Source: Roseomonas sp. KE2513
GTDB taxonomy: Bacteria > Pseudomonadota > Alphaproteobacteria > Acetobacterales > Acetobacteraceae
Direction: 5' to 3'
Assembly (NCBI RefSeq): GCF_016107305.1
Contig: NZ_RCVR01000002.1
Coordinates: forward strand, 62,001-126,000
DNA: 64,000 nucleotides
The notes under the pieces were generated by a model. The model did not search any database. It saw only the letters and a list, made by a program, of their open reading frames with translations, and had not been told where the DNA came from. A program made the translations under genes and the position numbers. Each line of letters begins with the position of its first letter. The first letter of the stretch is position 1. Positions 10,342-18,185 of this stretch are shown in pieces.

Positions 10342-10371
10342 AGAGAGGAAGAATTCCTTCCTTCTCTCCCC
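10342..10371. terminator. Possible bidirectional hairpin between convergent genes
   Basis: In the 204-base gap between the convergent Bug receptor and glycosyltransferase genes, GGAGAGAGGAAG and CTTCCTTCTCTCC flank an AATT core and can form a stem with one bulge. T-rich bases on one side are part of the stem rather than a separate run, so this is only a possible terminator. Nothing else is recognised in the gap. Confidence 0.3.
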
Positions 10372-10406
10372 GCCGTCACGAGCGTCGGCCCCGCGGGCAA
10401 TGCCGC

Positions 10407-13400
10407 CTACCGCTCGATGTGCCGCGCCGCCGCAAGCCCGAGGATCATCCCCTGCAAGCGCCGCGCGACCTTGTCCCAGGACCGCGCCGCCAGCCACGCG
10501 CGGGCCGAAGCCTGCACGGCCGCCCGCTCCGCCGGGTTCGAGAGGAGGGCACCGAGGCCTCTGGCCAGGGCGGCCGCGTCCGTTCCCTCGGCACGGAACG
10601 CCGCGTCGCCGGCCTCCTCGAAGATGGGGATGGGCGTGACCATCACCGGCGGCCCGGCCACGAGCGCATCGCTCAGGGAACCGCTCCAGCTCTCCTTAGA
10701 TGCGGGGTTCGGAAGGGCGATGACGGTGCAGCCGGAGAGGAGGAGGAGAGATTCGGCTGTCGGCAGGAAGTCCGTGTGCCAGTCGATCGCGTCGGCCACG
10801 CCCTCCTCCTCCGCGATGAGGCGGCAGAGGGCGATTTCCTTCTCGGAGTCCGCCGTGCCGTAATCCGCGTTCACGAGGCGCAGGCGCAGCTCCGGCCAGC
10901 GGCGGCGAAGGATCGCCAGGGCCCGGATCAGCTCGCCGATGCCCTTGCCCGGCAAGAAGAAGCCGTAGCAGCCGATGACCGGCGGCCCCGCGGTTTCGGG
11001 CGGCAGAGGCAGCGGCGCCTTCATCCCGTGCGGCAGCAGCGCGACGTTGTCCGAAAGGCCGAGCATGCGGAGGCGCCCGAGATCGGCCACCGAATGGACC
11101 AGCACCCGGCCCGCCGCGGCCAGCACCCCGGCCACCCGGCGCCGAAGCGGCTCCTCCTGCTCCAGCAGGTGCTGCGTGTTGTGCAGGGCCACGAGAACGA
11201 CGCGGTCCGCCACCGCGGGATCGGCGAGAAGGTCGTGCAGCGCCTCCCAGGGGATCAACCCTGGCTGGTGCTCCACGACCACGGCGTGCGGATCCTCCGT
11301 GACGATGGCGGCGGCCAGCGCGGAAAGGCTGGCGGAATCGCCGATGGTCCAGCAGGGCCGCGCCTCGTGGACCGGCGTGCCGGATGGCTCCTCCTCCGCC
11401 TTCCAGCGCCGATCCGGCAGGATGACATGAGAGGCGATGTCCGGATGCGCGGGCATGGCGTGGACGAGCTGGCGCGTATATTCCGCGACGCCGCAGCGCA
11501 CCCCCCAGCTCGTCACCCAGGCGACGCGCAGCGGTGGCTGGGGCGGTGCGAGGATGAGGTCGAGCGACAATTCCTCCAGGCGGCGCAGCAGCGGCGCGCG
11601 ACGCAGCCGCTGCATCACCAGCTGGCGCGCCCGGCGCGTCCGCTCCGCCAGCATCGCGCGCCCGGCGGGGCTGCGCAGGTCGGCGGCCATGCCGCGCAGC
11701 GCCTCCACCAGATCGTCCTTGTCCGGCTCAACCCAGAGCGAGCCGGGAGCCGCGACATGGCTGCCAGAGGGCGCGAAACGCCAGGCCAGCAGCCGCGCTG
11801 TCTCCTCATCGCAGAAATCCATCTGCCCGCCATGGCCGGTGACGATCAGCGGCACCCCCGCCGCCATGGCCTCCGCCGCCGGCAGGTTGAACCCCTCCCC
11901 GCGCGTCGGCAGCACCACGGCATCGGCCGCTTCGAAAAGGGCGCGCATCTCCTCCACTGGCAGGTCACGGTTGATCAGCTCGATAGCCGGCCCGTCCGGA
12001 TCCGCTGCGCGCAGGGCGTCCAGGTCCTCGGGCATGGTGTTGTGCGGGTTGGGAAAACCTTTGATCACCAGCCGCACGGGATCTCCCCGCCGGAAGGCGC
12101 GGGCGAAGGCCCGCAGCAGCACGTCGGCCCCCTTCCGCGGAAAAAGGGAGGAGACGTGCAGGAAGGTGACCACGCGCGCGGGATCGGCCGGGCTCTCATC
12201 CAGCCGGCCGCGGCGCCGCCCGCTCTCCTCCATTCCCGTCAGGTCCGGTGCGTGGCCGATGAGGCGGACCGGGATCGGCAGGCCGGAATCCACCAGCGCC
12301 TTCGCCACGACCGCGGTCGGCGCCAGCACCGCGCGGAAGCCGGCGGCAAGCGCATCGATGGTGGCAGCGGGCAGGAGCGATTCCTCCCAGAACAGCATCG
12401 CGAGCGGCAGGTCGCCCGGCTCCTCCGGCAGGTGGACGGGGTAGTGCTGGCTGATCACCACCTCTGGCCCCGTCTCCGCCGGCCCGCGCTGCACGAGCGA
12501 CCCGACCAGCGGCAATTCCTCCGGCGGAATGCCCGAGAGGTCGTCGGTCCGCGCGCCCTCTACCGGGCGCAGCCGCACATGGCCGGGCCGCTCCGCCTCT
12601 ATCGCGAGGGCGAGCGTGCGGTTCACCGCCGCCAGGCTATAGCTGCCGGAGGCGTGGCCGGTGACGGTAAAGCGCAGGTTCGGTCGAACCGCCTCCCGCG
12701 CCGAGCGGTCGAGCGGCGGCACCGCGCCCGCCATCGCCAGCGCCTCGTTCAGCGCCGGAAGCTGAAGTGGGAGGGCGAAGCGCTTGATCGCTGCCCGCTG
12801 CGCCGCGACGAGCGCAGCGCGGGCTTCTGGATCGCGCACGAGTTCCAGCATCCGCGCGGCAACGCGCTCGGGGTCGCGGCTCTCGAGCAGGCCGCCGGCC
12901 CCGCCGAGGATGTAGGGAATGGCGCCGCCGGGCCAGGCGAGCACGGGCAGGCCATGCAGGATCGCCTCCACCAGCGGCAGGCCGAAGCCGTCGTACTGGC
13001 TGAGTGATACGAAGAGATCGGCCTCCGCGAGCCGGGCGTGCAACTCCTCCCTCGGGATACGGCCGGTGATCACCACCTCTTCCTCAAGCCCTCCCTCGCG
13101 CAGCGCGTCGTCCAGCGCACGGAAGAGCGGCGCACCGGCCAGGTCGGTCCGGCCGACGAGCACGAGCTGGCAGGGCCGGTCCATGAGCGCCCGGAAGCGC
13201 GCGTAGGCCTCGATCAGCTCCCGCTGTCCCTTGGAGGCGCTGACGCGGCCGGTGAAAATCACGGTGAAAGGCCGCGCGCCGCCCGTGTGGCGCTGTGCCG
13301 CCGCCTCGCGCCGCAGTGCCTCCAGGTCGAAGTGCAGCGCGCAGGCGCGCACGGGCGAATAGCCGAGCGCGCGCAGCTCGTTCGCGTGGAACTCGCCCTC

Positions 13401-14939
13401 GGCCAACGCCGCGACGACCTGCGGCCGCAGCGCTACGAGCTGCCCCCGCCCGAGGCGCGCCGCCGCAGCGGGCCCGCCGGTGAGGAAGGCCGGCGGCGTG
13501 ATGCTGTGGGAGAGAAGAACCTTCGGCGCCGCGGAAGCAAGCACGTGGCCGAATTCCTCATCGCCGCCGGCGTGCCGCACGATCAGCACGTGGTCCGCGT
13601 GCAGTGGCAGTTCCTCCAGCAGCCGCAACTCGCCCTTCAGCCGCTCCGGGCGTTTTTCCACAAAGATCTCGCTGCGATAGCCCATCCCGCGCAGCAGGCG
13701 ACGCAGCATGAGCATCGCATCGAGCGCCCCGTCGTCGATCGCGGAGGAGGCGTGGACCTGGTGCACCGCCGTCAGCGGGCGCGGGGCGCGTCGCGAGGGC
13801 ACCACCGGGCTTTCGACCACTTCGGCCCGGAGCTCCGTGGGCGGCGCCTCGGGCGCCGGCAGCGCGGGCTCGGCCGGCTGAAGGGCAAGCGCCGGGCCCG
13901 GCGCGGGCCGCAGCGCCCGCCGGGCCACGCGGATGGACCCGCGCAGGACCCAGGAAAGGCCTCTCCGCACGATCCGCCGCTGCGCCACCGCCTCACGCTC
14001 CATAGCCGCCAGGCTCTCGGTCAGGCCCCGGATATGCGCGTCCATCGCGTCGTTATGGGCGCTCATGGCCGCAAGCTGCCCGTCGCGGAGGCGGATGGCC
14101 TCCTCCTGCTCCCTCTCGCGCAGGGCCGCGGCCTCGCGCAGCGCCGCCGTCTCGCGGGCGACGTCCAGGGCCTGGGCATAGGCCGCGCGGGCCGAGGCCT
14201 CCGCCACTGCCGCCCGGGCCGCCACGCCCGCCCTTTCCCCGGCCACGCCCCGGTCCGCCGCGCGGACGAAGTCGTCGAAGACGTTGGCGGGCGTCGTGAA
14301 GTGCGGCGCGAGTTCCGCGAGCTTCTCCCGCGCGACATAGTAGCGGTTCAGCCCGTCGAAGAAGACATGGGCATAGCGGGCCTCGAGAAGGATCGGCTCC
14401 CATTCCTCGTGAGATGGACGGGTGGACATCGGCCGCGTCGCCTCGACGAGCACGATCCAGGGACGGAAGAGATCGAAGTCGCAGCCGGCCAGCACCGCCC
14501 GCTCCGCACCCTCCGCGTCGATCTTGATGAAGTGGATGACGGTCGGCGCGTGCTCGGCGAGAAGCGCCGAAAGCGGGCGAACGGGCACCTCCATCCTCTC
14601 GATCGCGAAGCCCTGGGCTGCGATCGCGGCGGTCAGGTCCCCGCGCATCGTGGAAAGCCCGGTGCCGGGTGCCGCGTAGAAGGTCGTTACCTCCTCCCGC
14701 TCCCCCGCGGCGAGCTGAAGGTTCGTGTCCCGCGGCCGCGCCTGCCGCAACCGCTCGGCGAATTCGGGCAGGGGCTCGATGTTCAGGCCGTGCCAGCCGC
14801 GGTCGTAGAAGGCACGGGTGACCGAATCATCCTCCGGGTCGGCTGCGCCCACATCCACGTAGAAGCCCGGCGGCTCGTTCCTCAGCGCTCGCCAGAGAAG
14901 CACGTCCTCGAAGTTCTGGGCGTATGAGACGAACGGCAT
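10407..14939 (-). CDS. FkbM-type methyltransferase fused to three glycosyltransferase (GT4-like) domains
   Basis: One unbroken frame of 1510 residues. Residues 1-230 are an FkbM-type SAM methyltransferase (FYVDVGAADPEDDSVT, LNIEPLPEF, FIKIDAEGAERAVL). Residues 235-330 are a charged coiled coil followed by a Pro/Ala linker. Three glycosyltransferase modules follow: about 390-735 (FTGRVSASKGQRELIEAY, DGFGLPLVEAI), 755-1110 (HVSSLFPRKGADVLLRAF, PTRGEGFNLPAAEAMAAG) and 1137-1500 (SWGVRCGVAEYTRQLV, GCYGFFLPGKGIGELI). The first two keep the E-x(7)-E-type nucleotide-sugar motif; the third has a divergent version. Likely role is building or methylating a surface glycan, in the cytoplasm. No transporter or polymerase gene is adjacent. 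Start ATG 14939 follows GGGGAAGAAGA. Confidence 0.9.
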   Translation of the reverse strand: MPFVSYAQNFEDVLLWRALRNEPPGFYVDVGAADPEDDSVTRAFYDRGWHGLNIEPLPEFAERLRQARPRDTNLQLAAGEREEVTTFYAAPGTGLSTMRGDLTAAIAAQGFAIERMEVPVRPLSALLAEHAPTVIHFIKIDAEGAERAVLAGCDFDLFRPWIVLVEATRPMSTRPSHEEWEPILLEARYAHVFFDGLNRYYVAREKLAELAPHFTTPANVFDDFVRAADRGVAGERAGVAARAAVAEASARAAYAQALDVARETAALREAAALREREQEEAIRLRDGQLAAMSAHNDAMDAHIRGLTESLAAMEREAVAQRRIVRRGLSWVLRGSIRVARRALRPAPGPALALQPAEPALPAPEAPPTELRAEVVESPVVPSRRAPRPLTAVHQVHASSAIDDGALDAMLMLRRLLRGMGYRSEIFVEKRPERLKGELRLLEELPLHADHVLIVRHAGGDEEFGHVLASAAPKVLLSHSITPPAFLTGGPAAAARLGRGQLVALRPQVVAALAEGEFHANELRALGYSPVRACALHFDLEALRREAAAQRHTGGARPFTVIFTGRVSASKGQRELIEAYARFRALMDRPCQLVLVGRTDLAGAPLFRALDDALREGGLEEEVVITGRIPREELHARLAEADLFVSLSQYDGFGLPLVEAILHGLPVLAWPGGAIPYILGGAGGLLESRDPERVAARMLELVRDPEARAALVAAQRAAIKRFALPLQLPALNEALAMAGAVPPLDRSAREAVRPNLRFTVTGHASGSYSLAAVNRTLALAIEAERPGHVRLRPVEGARTDDLSGIPPEELPLVGSLVQRGPAETGPEVVISQHYPVHLPEEPGDLPLAMLFWEESLLPAATIDALAAGFRAVLAPTAVVAKALVDSGLPIPVRLIGHAPDLTGMEESGRRRGRLDESPADPARVVTFLHVSSLFPRKGADVLLRAFARAFRRGDPVRLVIKGFPNPHNTMPEDLDALRAADPDGPAIELINRDLPVEEMRALFEAADAVVLPTRGEGFNLPAAEAMAAGVPLIVTGHGGQMDFCDEETARLLAWRFAPSGSHVAAPGSLWVEPDKDDLVEALRGMAADLRSPAGRAMLAERTRRARQLVMQRLRRAPLLRRLEELSLDLILAPPQPPLRVAWVTSWGVRCGVAEYTRQLVHAMPAHPDIASHVILPDRRWKAEEEPSGTPVHEARPCWTIGDSASLSALAAAIVTEDPHAVVVEHQPGLIPWEALHDLLADPAVADRVVLVALHNTQHLLEQEEPLRRRVAGVLAAAGRVLVHSVADLGRLRMLGLSDNVALLPHGMKAPLPLPPETAGPPVIGCYGFFLPGKGIGELIRALAILRRRWPELRLRLVNADYGTADSEKEIALCRLIAEEEGVADAIDWHTDFLPTAESLLLLSGCTVIALPNPASKESWSGSLSDALVAGPPVMVTPIPIFEEAGDAAFRAEGTDAAALARGLGALLSNPAERAAVQASARAWLAARSWDKVARRLQGMILGLAAARHIER

Positions 14940-15218
14940 TCTTCTTCCCCGACCGGCGCCCCTTATAGGCCGTGGAGAAGATTATCGATCAAGCCGCCGC
15001 GCCCTTGCCGAGGCCTCTGCCACCGTCATCTGGCGAGCCTTCCCGGACGGGCAGCTCATGGACTTGGAGGGCGAGGCGGCACCGCCTCCGGGAACCGGAG
15101 CTGGTGCCACTCCCGCACCGTCCCGATCGGCCCCGGCGTGCTCGAGCACGTGGACGACCGCCGGCGTGCGGAGGAACACCACCAAGGATCCGAGCCTCTC
15201 TTCCCCGTAGCAAACAGA
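14940..15218. other. Intergenic stretch, no convincing gene
   Basis: Between two minus-strand genes. A 67-codon minus-strand frame (14982-15185, TTG start) exists but lacks a clear ribosome site and resembles no family; competing frames are open on both strands, as expected in DNA this GC-rich. The part next to 14939 presumably holds the promoter of the large glycosyltransferase gene, but no clear -35/-10 pair was seen. Confidence 0.4.
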
Positions 15219-16322
15219 TCAGACGAAGGTCCCGCCCGCATCGACCAGCCGGGTCCGCGCGGCCGCCAAGCGGGCTGCGGCCGGCGCCACGCGGGCCGCC
15301 AGAGTGAGGGCCCTCGGCGCGGCCTCCAGCAGCCGCGCGAGGAACCCCGCCCAGCGCATCGGCCGGTCGAGGCGCCGGTCCATTACCTGATGAAACTCGG
15401 AGGCGGGAACACCGCCAAGAATCGCCCGCGCGGTCGCCGTGCCGCCCGCCAGAGCCATCGCCATGCCATCGCCGGCAAGGGAGGGCACCACGGCGAACTG
15501 GTCGCCGACGCGATAGAGGCCGGCCGGGGCGGCACGCGCGTCGCGGTGGCGGAAGCCGTAGGGTACGCCGGCGACGGCGAGCGGCCGGTCCAGCAGGGGT
15601 TCCGCCCCCCGCAGAAGCCCCGATGCGAGGGCTGAGCCGGCGGCCACACGAGCGAGCAGCGCCGAGGCATCCCGCGCCTCAGGACCCGCCGCGTGAAGGG
15701 CGGCACAGAGGTTCGCCTCCCCTCCCGCGCCCTCCCCGCCGCGCGGTTGCAACCCGGCATAGCCGCCGGCGAAGGGCAGCAGTACGACCGCTTCCTCCAT
15801 CGGCGCCGCCAGCCGCAAGGGCAGCTTCAGGCCGAGGGATCCGCCGCGCACGCCCCGCGCCTGGCCGCGAAGCTCGTGCTTGCCGGTGGCGAGCACCACC
15901 GCCGCGGCACGCAAGGTGGCGCCATCGGAGAAGCGCAGTGACCAGCCGTCCCCTTCCGGCGCAGCAGCAGCCACCGCCCGCCCACGCAGCAGCACGGCAC
16001 CCGAGGCGGCGGCGGCCGAGAGCAGCGCCTCGTCCATCACTGTGCGGGGCAGGCTCCAGGCGGGGAAGGGCAGCGCCCAAGCGGCGTCCCGCGCCCCTGC
16101 CGCCAGCCGCCCCCGGCGGATGGGCACGGCGCCCAACTCCGGCAGAGGCAGCCCGAGGCCTTCCATCAGCGCCGCGGCGTCCGGCCCGAGGAACTCGCCG
16201 CAGACCTTCTCCCGCCGCCCCGCCTCACGCTCCACCAGCGTGACGCGCGCCCCCGCCCGCGCGAGGGTGATGGCCGCGGCGGCGCCCGCGGGCCCGCCGC
16301 CAATCACCACGACCCCGCTCAA
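15219..16322 (-). CDS. FAD-dependent oxidoreductase (geranylgeranyl-reductase/halogenase-like fold), third gene of type III PKS operon
   Basis: 367-residue flavoprotein. The N-terminus has the FAD-binding GGGPAGAAAAITLARAG motif, then LVEREAGRREKVCGE, and further down RLAAPMEEAV and the second FAD motif RVGDQFAVVPSLAGDGMAMAL. This architecture is shared by geranylgeranyl reductases and FAD monooxygenases. The chosen start is TTG 16322, which overlaps the methyltransferase stop (TTGA) and has GGGAGAGGG six bases before it; the frame is open to 16412. The strict coupling to the methyltransferase and PKS suggests it oxidises or reduces the polyketide product. Substrate unknown. Confidence 0.85.
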   Translation of the reverse strand: MSGVVVIGGGPAGAAAAITLARAGARVTLVEREAGRREKVCGEFLGPDAAALMEGLGLPLPELGAVPIRRGRLAAGARDAAWALPFPAWSLPRTVMDEALLSAAAASGAVLLRGRAVAAAAPEGDGWSLRFSDGATLRAAAVVLATGKHELRGQARGVRGGSLGLKLPLRLAAPMEEAVVLLPFAGGYAGLQPRGGEGAGGEANLCAALHAAGPEARDASALLARVAAGSALASGLLRGAEPLLDRPLAVAGVPYGFRHRDARAAPAGLYRVGDQFAVVPSLAGDGMAMALAGGTATARAILGGVPASEFHQVMDRRLDRPMRWAGFLARLLEAAPRALTLAARVAPAAARLAAARTRLVDAGGTFV

Positions 16323-17014
16323 GCCGCGCCCTCTCCCGCTACGGTCCAGCGGAAGGGAAAGGCCCAGTGCAATTCGGCCAGAATGCCCGCGCGGGCGATC
16401 AGCCCTTCCCAATCCTCCCGAGAGAAGCCGCGAGCGATGGAGACGGTGCTGTCATGCACGACCATCGGATCCATCCGCAGCAGCCGCACCCCCACCCAGA
16501 CTGTCGCCCAGGGCAGCGGATGGCGGTGCAGGTCGCTGATGAACCAGCCGAGCCGCGCCCGCGCCTGCATCCAGCGCAGGAAACGCACGAGGGTCTCGTC
16601 AGCGAGGTGATGGGTGAAGAGGGCGCAGATCACCGCGTCGAACCGCTCCTCGGCCGGAAGGTCGAAAAGGTCGGCCGTGATCCAGCGGACGGGAAGCCCC
16701 GCATGGCGCGCCCGCGCATGGGCCGCGGCGTGGGGCGAACGGTCGAGCGCCGCCAGCTCCACCGCCACGCCGCGCCGGGCGCCCCAGGCCGCCACCCTCG
16801 CCAGCATATCCCCGCCGCCCGCCCCGACATCGAGCACGCTCATCCGCCGCGCGCCCGTCCGCCGCGCCAGCGCGTCCAGCCAGCGGAGCGTCGGCCGATA
16901 GGCGAGGCTCATGCGATTGATGCGCTCGAGGTCGCGCAGCGCCGCGGAGAAGGCGGCGAAGTCCTGCGCGGCATCGTCCATGATCTCCGCGGCGGAGGAG
17001 CGGGCGCGCAGCAT
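16319..17014 (-). CDS. Class I SAM-dependent methyltransferase, second gene of type III PKS operon
   Basis: 231-residue methyltransferase. SAM-binding motif I is VLDVGAGGGDMLARVA (about residue 65), followed by ELAALDRSPHAAAHARARHAG, a motif II-like FDAVICALFTHHLADE and LGWFISDLHRHPLPW. This pattern is seen in small methyltransferases that sit beside bacterial chalcone-synthase-like genes. ATG 17014 starts 11 bases after the PKS stop; an internal ATG at 16981 is an alternative. Its end overlaps the oxidoreductase start by four bases. Expected role: O- or C-methylation of the alkylpyrone, resorcinol or related PKS product (inference). Confidence 0.85.
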   Translation of the reverse strand: MLRARSSAAEIMDDAAQDFAAFSAALRDLERINRMSLAYRPTLRWLDALARRTGARRMSVLDVGAGGGDMLARVAAWGARRGVAVELAALDRSPHAAAHARARHAGLPVRWITADLFDLPAEERFDAVICALFTHHLADETLVRFLRWMQARARLGWFISDLHRHPLPWATVWVGVRLLRMDPMVVHDSTVSIARGFSREDWEGLIARAGILAELHWAFPFRWTVAGEGAA

Positions 17015-17025
17015 CTCCGGTACGC

Positions 17026-18078
17026 TCAGACCGTCGCGAAGCGCATCGTCTCGGCCGAGAGGCCCGGCCCGAAGGCCATGGCGATCCCGCGCCGCCCCGG
17101 ATCGCGCTCCGCCAGCATGGCGGCGAGCACGAACATCACTGTGGGGGAGGACATGTTGCCGTGCTCGGCCAGCACGGCGCGCGACTGCGACAGCGCGCCC
17201 TGCGGCGGGTGGCAAGCCTCCTCGACGGCATCGAGCACAGAGCGCCCGCCGGGATGCACGGCCCAGAGATCGTAATCCCCGGCATCCAGCCCCGCGAGCA
17301 GCGCGGGCAGGCGCGGCGGCAGGGCGCGGAGAAGACTCTTCGGCACCTCGCCCGAGAGTACCATGTCGAAGCCGTTGTCGCCGACCCGCCAGGCGATCTG
17401 CTCCTCCGCTTCCGGCATCAGGGCGCAGCGGAAGCCGTCCAGCCGCAATCCCTCCGGCTCGGCGCTGACCAGGGCGGCGGAGCAGCCGTCGCCGAAGAGC
17501 AGGAAGCAGAGAAGCTGCTCCACCTCCGGCCGCTCCTGCAGATGCAGGGTGCAGAGTTCGAGGTTCACCACCAACACGCGCGCGGAGGGATCGGCGCGCA
17601 CCGCGTCATGCGCCAGCCGCAGCGCGACGATCGCAGCCTGGCAGCCCATAAAACCGACATTCGTCCGCGCGACGCTCTCGTTCAGCCCGAGATGCGCGCT
17701 GATCGCGTGATCCAGCCCCGGCGCCGCGAACCCCGTGCAGGAGGCGACGACGAGATGCGTGATCCCCTCCCCCGGCGCCAGCGCATCGATGGCGCGGAAG
17801 GCAAGCGCCGGCGCCTCAGCCTCCCAGCGCCGCATGCGGTCGCGGGTGGAGGGAAAGCGCCCGGATTCGTAGAAGCCCTCGGCATCGACGAGGCCCGGCC
17901 GTCCGTCCGGCTCCAGCACGCTCCAGCGGCGCTGGATGCCGGCGCGGTCCGCCATGCGGGAGAAGAGGCGGCGCTCCCGGCCCTCGGGGATCAGCCCCTC
18001 CGCGAAGGCGCGGAAGGTGCTGTGGACCTCGTGGACCGGGTTGGCGGTGCCGATGCGATTGAGGAAGACAGGATGCAT
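17026..18078 (-). CDS. Type III polyketide synthase (chalcone synthase-like)
   Basis: 350-residue condensing enzyme that extends an acyl starter with malonyl-CoA in the cytoplasm. The catalytic triad is visible: Cys in VVASCTGFAAPGLD (about 130), His in LWAVHPGGRSVLDAVE (about 276), and Asn in EHGNMSSPTVMF (about 309). The C-terminal GIAMAFGPGLSAETMRF is the usual family end. The start ATG 18078 gives MHPVFLNRIGTANP, matching family N-termini, although the frame is open to 18153. It is the first gene of a three-gene minus-strand operon with a methyltransferase and an FAD oxidoreductase. The product (for example alkylpyrone or alkylresorcinol) cannot be deduced. Confidence 0.92.
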   Translation of the reverse strand: MHPVFLNRIGTANPVHEVHSTFRAFAEGLIPEGRERRLFSRMADRAGIQRRWSVLEPDGRPGLVDAEGFYESGRFPSTRDRMRRWEAEAPALAFRAIDALAPGEGITHLVVASCTGFAAPGLDHAISAHLGLNESVARTNVGFMGCQAAIVALRLAHDAVRADPSARVLVVNLELCTLHLQERPEVEQLLCFLLFGDGCSAALVSAEPEGLRLDGFRCALMPEAEEQIAWRVGDNGFDMVLSGEVPKSLLRALPPRLPALLAGLDAGDYDLWAVHPGGRSVLDAVEEACHPPQGALSQSRAVLAEHGNMSSPTVMFVLAAMLAERDPGRRGIAMAFGPGLSAETMRFATV

Positions 18079-18185
18079 ACCCGATGCAACGTCGGGCCGA
18101 TCCACCGATTTGCGAGGGCGGGACAACATTCCCGCCGCACACGAGGGCGGCACCGCGGCCCCGGCGAGCGGGGCCGCGATCGGGA

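Noticed and set aside
10326-13007. Long plus-strand open frame of 893 codons opposite the glycosyltransferase gene
   Set aside because: It is antisense to a protein with clear family motifs, is Arg/His/Gln-rich with no recognisable domain, and arises from the GC-rich third-position bias.
13038-14927. 629-codon plus-strand open frame opposite the FkbM and first glycosyltransferase domains
   Set aside because: Antisense shadow of the fusion gene; composition is Arg/Gly/His-heavy.
14982-15185. 67-codon minus-strand frame in the gap before the FkbM fusion
   Set aside because: TTG start without a ribosome site, no recognisable sequence, and competing frames on the other strand.
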